A stretch of DNA of 64,000 bases from the NCBI GenBank assembly GCA_029783825.1, contig JAREIK010000385.1, positions 4,570,501-4,634,500 on the forward strand, in the 5' to 3' direction. The first letter of the stretch is position 1. Every line of letters starts with the position of its first letter. Both the position numbers and the translations under genes were made by a program. This DNA comes from Sapria himalayana. Taxonomy: Eukaryota; Streptophyta; Magnoliopsida; Malpighiales; Rafflesiaceae. Under the pieces are notes generated by a model, which saw nothing but the letters and a program-made list of their open reading frames with translations, did no database searches and had not been told where the DNA came from. Below are positions 13,310-25,500 of the stretch, in pieces.

Positions 13310-13757
13310 TAGAGGTGTCAAACGTGCCGGGCCGGGCCGACCCGGCACGTTCAAAAACTGTGCCCGGGCCCGTGCCGTGCCCGGGTGAATTTAATTTCGT
13401 GCCGTGCCGGTTCACGCAGGCACGCGTAGCACTGGCGGCGTGCCACACGTGCCGTGGCGTGAGTCGTGAGTCGCGACTCACGAGTCACGACTCACGGTCA
13501 CGACTCACTGAGTCGTGACCCAACCGGGCCCCACCCCCGTTAAAAAGACCGCGGGTCGGGTCCAAACTGAACAGACCCGCCCCGCCTGCCCTGCCCCTGC
13601 CGTGTGCCCGTGCCGCCTGGCCAAGCCAAGCCGTGCCCACGGGCCGTGCCATGCCCGACTTTAACACACCGTGCCGTGCCTGGCACGGCACGGTAGCACG
13701 GCCGGGCACGTGAAAAACGGGCCGTGCCGTGCTAGGCCGGCCCGTTTGACACCTCTA
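13310..13757. mobile_element. Short non-autonomous hAT-like element (448 bp)
   Basis: The element starts TAGAGGTGTCAAAC and ends GTTTGACACCTCTA, a 14-bp exact terminal inverted repeat. It is flanked on both sides by the exact 8-bp duplication ATTGCGTC (13302-13309 and 13758-13765), the signature of hAT insertion. The interior is GC-rich, built from GTGCCGTGCC and GGGCCGGGCC words with CGTGAGTCGTGAGTCG repeats. No transposase is encoded. It is probably mobilised by a hAT of the type at 5449 or 17643, which share this terminus. It sits in duplication unit B and is absent from unit A, so it came later. Confidence 0.92.
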
Positions 13758-14416
13758 ATTGCGTCATAATGTGTATGTTGATTTATGTTATTATGTAATA
13801 TTTTTTTAATGTTGTTATGTTTTTTAAGTAATATAACAATTTTAAACTAACTAATTTTTTTTAATGTTTAATTTTTTTTAATCATAATTTCAAATTTTAT
13901 ATAAACTAGGTATATATGATGTATATATAGATTATATTTTTATGTAAATACATTGTGCATACATATATACACAATATATACACTTAGTGTATATACACAT
14001 TATATATACATTATGAATATGTATTTGCATTGTGTATATGCTATGTACATTATATATGCACATAATAAATATAAAATATATTATGTTTATATATATATAT
14101 ATACACACACACGCACACATAAAATTAACACATATACATTACATATGATATATTAATATAATGCAGCCAGCAGCCTATGACTTGCTAACATGCACACATT
14201 GCCCACAAGCTACAGCGCACAAGAGTCCTGGGACCATGGCGTGAGCCTTAGGGTTGTGGACTAGTCACCAATCATGGACCCATGCACCTTGGCTAGGACG
14301 CGCCTTACTCAATTGGTTCAGACCCAATCTAGTTGTAGCTGAAATGGATCACACCCAAGCTAACCTTGGTTAGGCGTGTGTCAAGCCAGACATGAACAAT
14401 GCCAACGAGTCAAGTC

Positions 14417-14741
14417 TAGAGGTGTCAAATGAGCTTGACAGTCCAGTTCAACAATGTTGGGCCCAACAACACGGTAATCTGGCCCAGGGACCCAGCTGGA
14501 TTATTTAAAAATATAGTTGAAAAAATCATGTGCGACCTGGCCTAACCCAGCAAGTCCAGGCACGAGCCAGCCCGAACCGAGTACTAGCCGGGCCGATGGG
14601 TCATGCCGAGCTGATAATTCTCAAGCCGTGTCATGCCTGGCACGACACTGTTAATATACCGGGCCATTTGGGGTATGGCACAATGGCCTAATTAAGTCAC
14701 CAAAAATGGGTTGGGCCAGCTTGGCCCGTTTGACACCTATA
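14417..14741. mobile_element. Short non-autonomous hAT-like element (325 bp)
   Basis: It starts TAGAGGTGTCAAATG and ends CGTTTGACACCTATA. The flanks GTCAAGTC (14409-14416) and ACCAAGTC (14742-14749) match at six of eight positions, consistent with an aged hAT duplication. The interior is GC-rich with GGCCCA and CATGCC words and has no coding capacity. It is absent from the corresponding point of duplication unit A. Confidence 0.75.
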
Positions 14742-15390
14742 ACCAAGTCATGCTTATTTTTCTAAAATAAGACGAGTAGACGACATGGCATAATAGGCAT
14801 GACCCAATTTGAAATCGGGCTTGTGTCTCGTCGGGCCATCCTAGAAGCCAAGTCAGCATGGCACGGCATGACTATGTAATCATGCTAAATGAGTCACCCA
14901 AAATCAGATTATATCAAGCTGACATAGTTCATTTGCCACCTCTAGTCTGAAGAGGAAAGAAGTCATAAAGGCTGCAAAACCTAGGAAATATGAAATATCT
15001 ATTGTTGCCTTAACGGAAAAAAATTACATACATTCTTTGCCAATAAAAGTCATGGATGAAGAACTCTGTGAGAACCTTTAGACAGCTCCGATAGCTGACA
15101 TGTCTTCCTTATCAACTTATAACACTCTTAATCTCATCTTTAAAAATAACTCTTGAACATTATCCTTAAAGTTACCACTCCTATTGTAGTATGTGTAATG
15201 TGTTGAATCTATCCTATCTCTACCTACAGTACAACTGGTACTCTTATTGTTATTATATGCTAAATGAGATATCTCTCTAGCATCTCTCTATATGCCTCTT
15301 ATAGATTGAACTAGCTAATAATATATCTCTGATCTGGTGAAAAATTTAATGAATACACAAAATTTAGTTGCCAAATATTTTAAAAAAAAA

Positions 15391-15908
15391 TTGCAAAGTA
15401 GTAAGTACACAAATATCATACCAAAAGTCATTTCATTTGTCTCTCTCTCAATCATATCCACCTATACTATAAACACATCCAAGAGCTATGTCACTGGGTG
15501 TGTAAAGCAAGTAAAATGAATAATAATATATTTCATCTCGCTAGGCTCATCTAGTTTGAATATCATAAATTATGCAATAGTGTCATAAATATATGTAGTC
15601 TGGAATGAGTACAATAATATTATTAGCTTCCATAGTATCTCATATGTTGTGCAAGATGAAAAAATTTGAAATTAACTTATCTCAATTAACTATCATATGC
15701 TAATCAATAGTCATGAGACAATTTCAAATCTTGTCTCACTTATCTCATGATTCTCATCATTAGGAGCCTCCATTAAGTGGCTTATTTTTTCATGACTAAA
15801 AAATTACATTTGAACTCTAATAGCATATTACATATAATTTTATTGTTTGAATTTTCATAAAATAAAATTAAGTCGATAAATTGAGTTCTTTTATCTATAA
15901 AATAAATT
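15391..15908. other. Intronic DNA without recognisable features
   Basis: Moderately AT-rich sequence with no coding signal, terminal repeats or RNA structure that I can support. Confidence 0.4.
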
Positions 15909-16282
15909 TGAGATGTCAAGTGAGCCAGGTGGTCCGGGCAAGACACAGTCCAGAATCATGCCTGGACATGGGTCGTGCTGGCCCAAGGCATGGCTTGGGC
16001 TGTGGTGTGCTAGAGTCGGTCATGCCTTGTGCTAGGCTAGGCATGACTCATGTGTCTGGTTCATTAGCATGGTCTACCGGCACGATAACCATGACCATAG
16101 ACCATGCCACATCCATGTGGTGGGTCTTTAAAAATTTTATGTAAACACAATCTGGCATGACTCGATATGATAGACATGAGTCTGCCCTAAATCATGCCGA
16201 GAAGACTGGCAGTCGTGCCATGCTGGGCACGACACTACTCCCAAGTCGGGGTGTACCCAATACAACCGATTTGATACCTCTA
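15909..16282. mobile_element. Short non-autonomous hAT-like element (374 bp)
   Basis: The left end TGAGATGTCAAGTG and right end ATTTGATACCTCTA are variants of the family terminus. Flanks AATAAATT (15901-15908) and AATAAAAT (16283-16290) match at seven of eight bases. The interior is richer in GC with CATGCC and GGCACGA words. It lies in intron 6, only about 190 bp from the exon 6 donor of RadA. Confidence 0.7.
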
Positions 16283-16475
16283 AATAAAATATACCAAAAT
16301 CTAAAATAAAATAGAACAAACATAAATCATAATAAAAACTAACTAGATTCAAGAGAATTACATTACCACACAAAAAAATGCCAAGAAGTTTCATCTATCA
16401 AAATAAAAACCCATAGGGGTTGAATATTTTGAACTAGCTGCTAATATATAATTGTAAATCACAAAAATACATCAC

Positions 16476-16583
16476 CTGACTTGGTCCTCCAGCAGTTCCA
16501 CCAATTCCCCTTAGATATGTTGTTTGAATTGAGTCAACAAATAGAGCACTAGGACATAAAAGCTGTGCTTTCTTCAATATATC
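16476..16583 (-). CDS. RADA: RadA exon 6 (108 bp), Walker B
   Basis: 36 codons beginning DILKKAQLLCPSALFVDSIQ and ending GGTAGGPSQ. ALFVD supplies the Walker B aspartate. The acceptor is TATGAAG/GAT after the 117-bp intron and the donor CAG/GTGATG at 16475. This is the last exon I can find; the frame is still open at its end. Confidence 0.9.
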
Positions 16584-19500
16584 CTTCATAAAGCAAAAAA
16601 CAAAGCTTGATATGGATCTCTTCTCCCCCCCCCCCCCAGAAGGATGAAAGAAATTCAGAAGAATTCACATCAGAAAAGAAAATATGAGCTGAACAAACAC
16701 CTCAACATCTGTGCTTGAGTACAAGAAAATCTCCTCCGATGTGATCCCCATTCGAACAGCTCTATTTCCTATTTGCTCGACGCTCTGCCATCCATAAGAC
16801 AATAACTGTTATACCCTGTAGCAACTAGATATAGCTACAACAATTGCCACTGTCATCAACAGTGTAATCCATGAAGGTACAAACTACAAAAATAAATAAA
16901 CTGGCTACTGTGAAAACAAATAAATTAATCCATGAAGGTAAAAAAAAATAATTTTCTTAAAACAAAAAACATGAGAAATAATTACTGAAGCTCAATAAGG
17001 AGACCAAATAATGTATCAAAAATATACTTTTGGTAACATTATCATCTATTGCTTGAGTACATACCAATAAGCACTGAAAACAAAAATGCATGGTGCTCAC
17101 TATATTCCACTTAATGCTAGAACATACATATATGTTGAGAGTATGACATAGAGTATTTTCATATATAGAGTTATATAGTTTGTATTTTATTTATTAATTT
17201 CACTTTTATATAGACAAAAATATTTTCATTGTAAAAATTAAGTGTTCGTATAATTTTGATTGTATTTATTTTTTGTTAATTTTTAATGGTATATGCTGCC
17301 ATATTTATTATTTTTTATGATTTAAATCATATGTCACTACCTATCACCAACAACTACCGCTACCAAACACTAATCACCAATGAACAATACATTGATGTCA
17401 ATAATGATAGATTTTTTCATTGCATGTATTAGAATGTAAATTGCATGCGATTACACAAATACTAGCACATTGAATCTCATAAGAACTCGGATGTTAAAAA
17501 GTATTTGGTAGAAATAATATTATTTTTATTGATCACTTAAAAAGTCTTCATGTTATATACAAGTATTGAAATTCCTATCATGGTGTGATGAAAAATACTT
17601 TCGTCCAAGAGAGGTAAATATTGGGTTCAAGACACATCGGACTAGATGTGTCAAGTCGGCCGAGCAACTCTAGCCCGGCTCAATTGAGTCATGTCTAGCC
17701 CGGCATGAGATAGTCCAGAACTATGTATGTGCCCATGCCGTGTCAGGCCATGGGGTGCCGTGCCTCGTGTTAGGCCAGGCACGGCCTAGGTACCTAGCCG
17801 GAAGGCACAGTCCAAGAGCACGTCCTGGCATCGTGCCCCGGAACTCTTGTCGGGTTTCAGGCACGGTCTGATTGGAACGAACTCGACTGCCCAAGCTCTC
17901 ATGGCCCATCGAGCTCGCGCCTTGCCTCACCTCCTCGGCCCTTGTAGCACGGCCTTGCCCGATTCCATAACCTTATGGAATCGTCGAGGTCGAACTGACC
18001 TAACGGTCCAAAAAAAAATTAGGTTGATATACATACAGTCATTGGATGCACCCAAAATAACTAGGGAAGAAAATTTGATGGCTACCAGATTTCTGCCCTA
18101 AAAATTATTTTAAAATTTAAATAAAATAATTTAAAAAAAATTATAATATATGTATATATTCTCTCTCACTTCTCAATCTCACCTCACACTTACTCTCTTC
18201 TCTTTCTCTAATTTTTATTCTCCATTCCTCCTAATTCATATTAGGAACCTTATTTTTTTTTCTCTCTCATCTCTTTGTCTTCTCGGAATTCAATTCAGGC
18301 ATTTGGCTTTCGATTTTCCAATCACCTTTCAATCTTGGGACTAGAGTACAGACTACGGACATCAAATATCGGACATCAATAATCAACACTCCATAAAGGA
18401 CCAAACGATATTATTTTTTAAAGTTTATTTAGTTTTTAAATTTTAATTTTTATTAATAATTTAATATCAAATTTTATTTTATTTAGAAAATAAAATGTAA
18501 TATATAATTAATAAACTAATAAAAATCTAATTGATAAATAGTGAATTTAATAATAAGAACGAAATTAATATTAAAATAATCATAAATAATTTTAATATTG
18601 ATAACGAAAATCCTAATAAAATATCCGACTACCAAAACTTTGTTTTTTTTCATTATCTCGATCTAGATTTCTAAAAAACAAAAAACTAAAAAAATTATAA
18701 TTTAGACTCATTTTAATATTATACAAAATAAAAATATTAAAAATATCAATGAAAAATTGACACAATACAAAAATTATAAGAAAATATTAACATATAGGAG
18801 TTGATGTAGAACTAGACACCTAAAGAGGATTACCGAATAATACATCAAAGAATATAGTAAATTAGATTCTATGCAAACCCAACTAAGCAGAGAGCTCTTT
18901 GATATTAAATCTAATTTAGCTTATATGTTGATCCTTTCATATACCACAACGTGTTAGGGAGAGAATACATGACCAAACTAATTGTCACAATAGATTTTTC
19001 AATTAAATTTTTAGAGGAATCAAAAATAGTCAGCATCATACAAACCTATTTGTGACCTGTATATTATAGGATTCTTATATACAAATCTAGGAATAACATA
19101 CTAAAATACTATAAATTAAAAAAATATATAAGAATTAATGAATTTAGAAAATATAGTATCATGATATCCATAACATATGATATTTGGACGAGTCGTGATG
19201 ATGCATCTTATATATGTCTCACCACCCACTGTGTAGATTCTAAATGAATACTAAATAAAAATATTATGATTTTCATAAATTTTTTATCCTCATTATGACC
19301 AGATCATATGTGAGTGTATTATGATAATCTTTAAAAAAAATAATATTCAAAATAAAATATTTAGTATCATATTCGATAATGTATTTAATAATTGAGTAGC
19401 AATTAATATATTTTTTAGGACTATTAAAGACGGACCATTAGGATAAATATTTTCATTAAATACATATATCACATTAACATGATAGTATAAACAGGGATGA

Positions 19501-22500
19501 AGGTCATTCCCTCGCTTTAAAAATAAAATGTAACTCACTAAAATATCTTTAGATACCTAGCAAATAATGGGAGTTTGGTAGTCTATATTTGCCTACGAGT
19601 CTAACAAATAAAAAATTTCAAATAGATGTGACACTATTAGAATTACAAATACATGATATTGGAGTCATGTATTGAATACAAATATGTTATATCTAACTAT
19701 AACAATAGTAAATAACGAATTTATTATTAACAACACTGACTGAAATACAAAAATTTTATTTATGAAATTTTTAAAAATTTTTTATAACACGATAAATATG
19801 TATTCATCAACTTATACTCTCATGATTTGCATTGCACTCATGTGCATATACAATATTAGTAAAATATTTAGGAAATTTGGCGATGATCCCATATTTAGTG
19901 ATATGACTCTTGAGATGAAAACTAAGTATTTAAAATACTGGTACATCATTTCATTTCTTTATTGTCTGACTACCTGCATGGACCCTAGGATTAAAGTGAA
20001 AGAGAAAAAATATAAATATACATATTCTCGTGCATGAACTAGTAACACCAACTTAAAAAATTCATTTATGAGAAGTTGACTGAGTTATTTACATACTATT
20101 ATATTAAGTATGGTGATAATAGCAGTTAAGCTCTGAGTACAGATATGAATACCTTATTCAGAGAGGATAACTTCTTCATTCAGTTAGCAAGGAGAAAATA
20201 ATGAAATAAACTACCAAATAAGAGCGAGTTGTCTCGATACATAGATATTGATTACTGATCAATCCTGTCATATACTAATAACAGGAACCTTGATATTTTA
20301 TAATAATAAAAATCATATGAATCTACTTATCTCGTATTGTCTAAGATGACATAGGATCTATTGACTCCTCTGGTATCGAGCGTAGTATTAGAGTCTACTT
20401 TTTCTATTATAATCAATATGATTTCAAATAAGAGATTAAGATTATAGTCAGATATTACTGAAGTACTAGCATGCTTGAAAGATTGAGAAGATTCAAGGTT
20501 TGATATTCATGATCGAAATCATACTAGAACAAGAGCAAAAAAATTATTGACAGATGATGACTCATGAGACTTTAAGAAAGTTAAGCCCAGTGCTAGTGAT
20601 ATTATCAGATTCTTATGTGATAATGATTAGTTGCATATTCATACAAGTTGGCATTGAGATTGAGTCATTGAGATAGTTAAGCTTGTTGCATTACCACCAC
20701 TATCACTGAGATTGATGATGCTTATTTTATGTTGTTATAATATGTGAGTTATGACTTTGTGTTATTTTACTTATTTTTGGATTGAATGATAAATGAATAA
20801 TTGATGTATTTTTTTGATATTTTATATGATTTATGTGAATTTAATAAATAATATAATATAATGTCACACTCACAACTCATAAATGTTCACTTAAAATATG
20901 AAATTTGTAAAATAAAATTAAATAATTAATCCATAATTCCGAGACCAAACAGTGAGTCGAGTGAGACTGTGTGAGTCGATCTCATACTCGAACTCGAAGT
21001 CCTAACCTCCTAGAACCTAGCTATGCTAAGGCTAGGCTAAGAAGCTAAGATGGAAAATGGGACTAAACTAGCCCGACTCAGCATGGCCCATCACAAATCC
21101 AGCTAGACTCGAGCCGATAGGCCATGTCAGGCCGGCCAAAATTGAGTCGTGACATGTCAGGCACGACACGGTAGCCCGATTGGGCTAACAAAAACCAAAT
21201 CATGTTGGCACGACATGAACTATTTTACACCTCTAATTTAGTACGACCTCCTTCATTGAGTATTATGATAGTCATTGATAATCATTCAAAGGTTATTGAA
21301 TATGATAGCATTCAACTTAATCATTTATTCTTTTTTTATGTCTTTTAATTATTTTGAATTATCCTATTAGTCTTTTTTATAAATTATATTTTTATTCAAT
21401 TTAATTCTAATTCTATTTTTTATTCAATTAATAATTATTTATAAGATCAGAAAACTCTACAGAAGACTTATATAAATTAAGCATGTCTTCTCTTCTATGG
21501 TAGGATCTCCTACTAAGTATTTTTAATATGTAGGACCTCAATGTTTGTTCATTCCCAACTTGATTACTCATAATTAATTAAATTAAAAATATTTTACCCT
21601 AACCTTCATTCAATTTGATACACTCAGATATGTGAAAACCTAATAAAGATTAAGACCTAAGAGGACTTTAGGTATTTTGTTACTTTTAGTAATAATTATT
21701 CATGATTTATATAATTATTTCTTTTTCATATTAGATCACTGATCATTTCTATTTTTTAGTTATTACATAAAATGATAAAAAAAATTTAATAAAAATATTA
21801 CAAAAAATTATAATGCATTAGAATATATATCAAACAATTTCAACACTTACAAAATGATTCACAATAACATACATCAAATTTTTTATTTTGACACGCTTCA
21901 ACAAAATTGGATTATGAAAATAAAAAATAAATATTTGGTTACATCTTTACCACTCTTCATTAATACGAATATTCTGAAGCACCCTTGAAAAAATATAGTA
22001 TTAATCATAAATTACCTCATTGACCAAATATATTTTTCTATTGTTTCTTAATATGTGCTTTTTCATATCATATATCCTGGAAAGAGATTGTTTAGTTTAC
22101 CTTTTAAGTCTTTGTGAGTACATATTTTATTCATGATCTCTCTTCTAATAAAAACAAAAATAGCACTTTGAGTCTTGACATGTGTCTTTATTGGTTATTC
22201 TAATACTCTAAAAAAAATACAAATGCTTGTCATCAAAATTCAATAGAGTTTTGGTGAGTGATGATTATATATTTTTTGAGCATAATTTACTTTTTATCAA
22301 ACTCAAGAAAAGTATAAATCTAAAAAAAACTAGACCAATTGCTTTTTATTACTTTTTTGTAGTCCCACTTGAACGTGTTAGTTCACATTATGACGATGCT
22401 CCAATAGAGTTATCATATATATACTAATAAATATATATCAAGTTGACATGAGAGAGAAAAATTTCCCAAATTAGAAAATCTCTCTCGACTCTAAAAGACA

Positions 22501-25500
22501 TAATAGTCTATGAGACTATTCTAGTTCAAACTCATGATGAGCTAAGGTTAAGAAACTTAACTACCCAAGACTTAGAGTTTATATTAAAAGAATGTGACAT
22601 ATACAATATGCTCAAACCAAAGATAAATTTACCAAAGAGTTAAATGATTCTATTATCGACCACCTTAATTTTAACATTCTGATCACTCTTAGAAAGTAAT
22701 AGAAGAATTGTATTCAATACTCGATCTTACAAATTGTCTTACTCAGACCTTCCCACTTTTATTTTCTTTACTACTTTCCTTCACGGTAATAGAATATTGA
22801 GATCTCCTTTGAAGATATTATCTCAGATAGAATGATATCAGACCATATTAGAAAAGTACTGACTCATATTGGCATGATTGGATAGCCACATTGTGCCATG
22901 CCAACATGACAACAAAATTGGATGGCCAGACAAGACATGCATGCTCGATTTCAAATTGGGTTGTGCCTACTATGTCGAATCATGTTATTTTGGAAAAAAT
23001 AAGCATGGCCTGGCCCGTAGGGATGGTTCATAACGGGCTCGGCATGCTCCCAACCTAGGTTAGCTTTGGTGTGGCGCATTTCAGCAACAACTAGCTTGGG
23101 TCTGAACCAATCAAGTCAGGCATGCCGTCGCTAGGGTGCTTGGGCCCTGGTCCCTAGACTCTTATGGGTTTTGGCTTGTGGGGAATGTTTGCATGTTAGC
23201 AAGTGGTAGGTGGTGGGATGTTAGTTGCATGATATTAATATATTATAAGTTAGAAACATAGCCGTAATGGCTATCCAATCAAGTCATAGTATTCTAAGGT
23301 TCACAAGTTGGATTGACATAATAAAATATTATAAATTATAAAAAAAATTAATAATTAATAAATTTAAGAATTTTAGTTGAATGATATTCATGATTTTCGA
23401 TATATAGACTAATCACGATAATGCTTTATTTGCATGTAATATCACCCGATATGTAAACTCTAAATGAAAACTTAATAAAAAAAAGTAAGATAGATTCTCA
23501 ATCATCATTATTATCTTATTATATTTGAGTGTATGACATGAATTTTTAGAAAATATGAAATTTAAAATAAAATATTTAGTATCACTTTCTATAATATTTT
23601 TAATAATAGAATAGCTATTTGTGTGTTTTAAGAATATTAAAAATTGGTCGTTGAGTAAGATATTTTATATTAGATACATATGTCATGTAATTATAATCAT
23701 AGAACATGCAAAAATGAAAATCACTTCTCCCACATTACAAAAAATAAGATATTCACAAAAATACATTAGGACATCTCATAGGCGATAGAATTTAGCAGCA
23801 TATATTTATCTGTTATGCTAAAAAAATTTCAAATGAATACCAAACATCATTAGAATTACACCTAATTTTTGTTGAAGTCGTGTGTTGGCTATCGATATGT
23901 GATACCCAACTACATCAATAGTAAGAGTAACAAACTTATAATTGATAATTTAGACTGAGATACAAGAATTTCTTTTATAAAATTTTTATATATTTTATAT
24001 GAACATGTATTTATCTGTTTGCACTCCCACAAATTGTATTATACTTAAGTACATTTATAATATTAGTAGCATATTTAACAAATATAAAGGTCACATTGCA
24101 TTTAATACAATGACTATTGAGATAGAAACTAAATATTTAAAATACTAATTTTTCATTCCAACTCTATTTTATTTAGCTATCTGTATGGATTATTGGATTA
24201 AAAGACATAGGGTAAAAAATATGTTGACAAATATATTCACGTGCATTAACCAAGTACGCCAACCTGAATGATTCATTTACAAAATATTAACTAACTTATT
24301 TACATATTACGATACTATGTATAATTTTTATAGCCAAGATCTAAGTATGAATATGGATACCATATTCAGAGATAATAACTTCTATGTTCAATTAGCCAGA
24401 GGCAAACAATGAAGCGAGCTGTCTTAATACTTAGATATTAATTATTATTTCATTATGTCATATAATAATAATAATAATAATAATTTAAACATTTTTTATA
24501 ATAGAAATCATAGGAATTCACATATCTCATGCTATCTAATATGACACATAATCTACTAACTCATCTAGTATAGTATCGAAGTCTATTTTTTCTGTGACAG
24601 TTAATATTATTTCAGATAGAAGAACTAGATTGCGACCATACATCATAGAGTCACTTGCATGCATAAAAAACTGAAAAGATTCAAGGTTAAACATTCTAGA
24701 TAAGACATGACTCACAAGAGATGATAATAAATAATAATTCAAGAACATGGAGATCATGGATATTGAGGGTACTAACAACATCTCCAGACACATTCACAAA
24801 GATGATGATTTGTATCTACATCCATACTATCATACCACAAATACTAATTAATCATTGATAATTATTTATTATTGTCACCATGTGATAGCGATATTGTGCT
24901 AGTCAACTAGTGCTTGATTTTTTTTTACTATTATTTTATTTCATTTTAACTATTACACTATTGATGTATTAAATATTAGATTGTACTTGTCATCATATTT
25001 AATTTTAATGGTTATTTTATTCAATATGATTTACATATTATTTATATTATACTTTTGTTCTAAGAAGCACGGACACGAACAGGGACACGGAGATACAACA
25101 CGGTAGAATACAGAAACACGAAAAATTCTAAAAATCTAAGATACGGATACGACTAGGATACGGTATGATAAAAAAAAATAAAAATAAACATTATTTTTTT
25201 TATAAATATTAGGTAATTTATAAAATAAAATATTTTATTTTATTTTATAAAATGAATATATTTTTTTATTTTATAAAATTAAAATATTTTATTTTATTTT
25301 ATAAGATAATATTTATAATTATCTTATTTTATAAAATAATATTTAATAATATTATTATATTATATAAAAATATAATTTTTTTATTTTATAAAAAAAATAT
25401 TTTATTTTATTTTATAAAAATCACGCCCCTCCCCCCAAAATTGTGCCCTACCTCTCCATAAAATAGCGCCCGCCCCCTGCCTCGCCACAAATCACACCCA

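Larger units (their letters stand above)
12796..15390. repeat. Tandem segmental duplication, unit B
   Basis: This is the second, downstream copy of the segment at 10321-12795. It begins with GGTAATCAATCACATTGA, carries the better preserved hATC remnant near 12920-13090 (a frame with SESTFSISMN), and has been interrupted after duplication by two short hAT-like elements (13310-13757 and 14417-14741). The right edge is approximate: similarity fades around 15350-15390. Confidence 0.7.

Noticed and set aside
13932..14156. Frames rich in Tyr, Ile and His on both strands
   Set aside because: They follow from TATACA/TGTATA runs in the AT-rich 3' leader of a hAT remnant.
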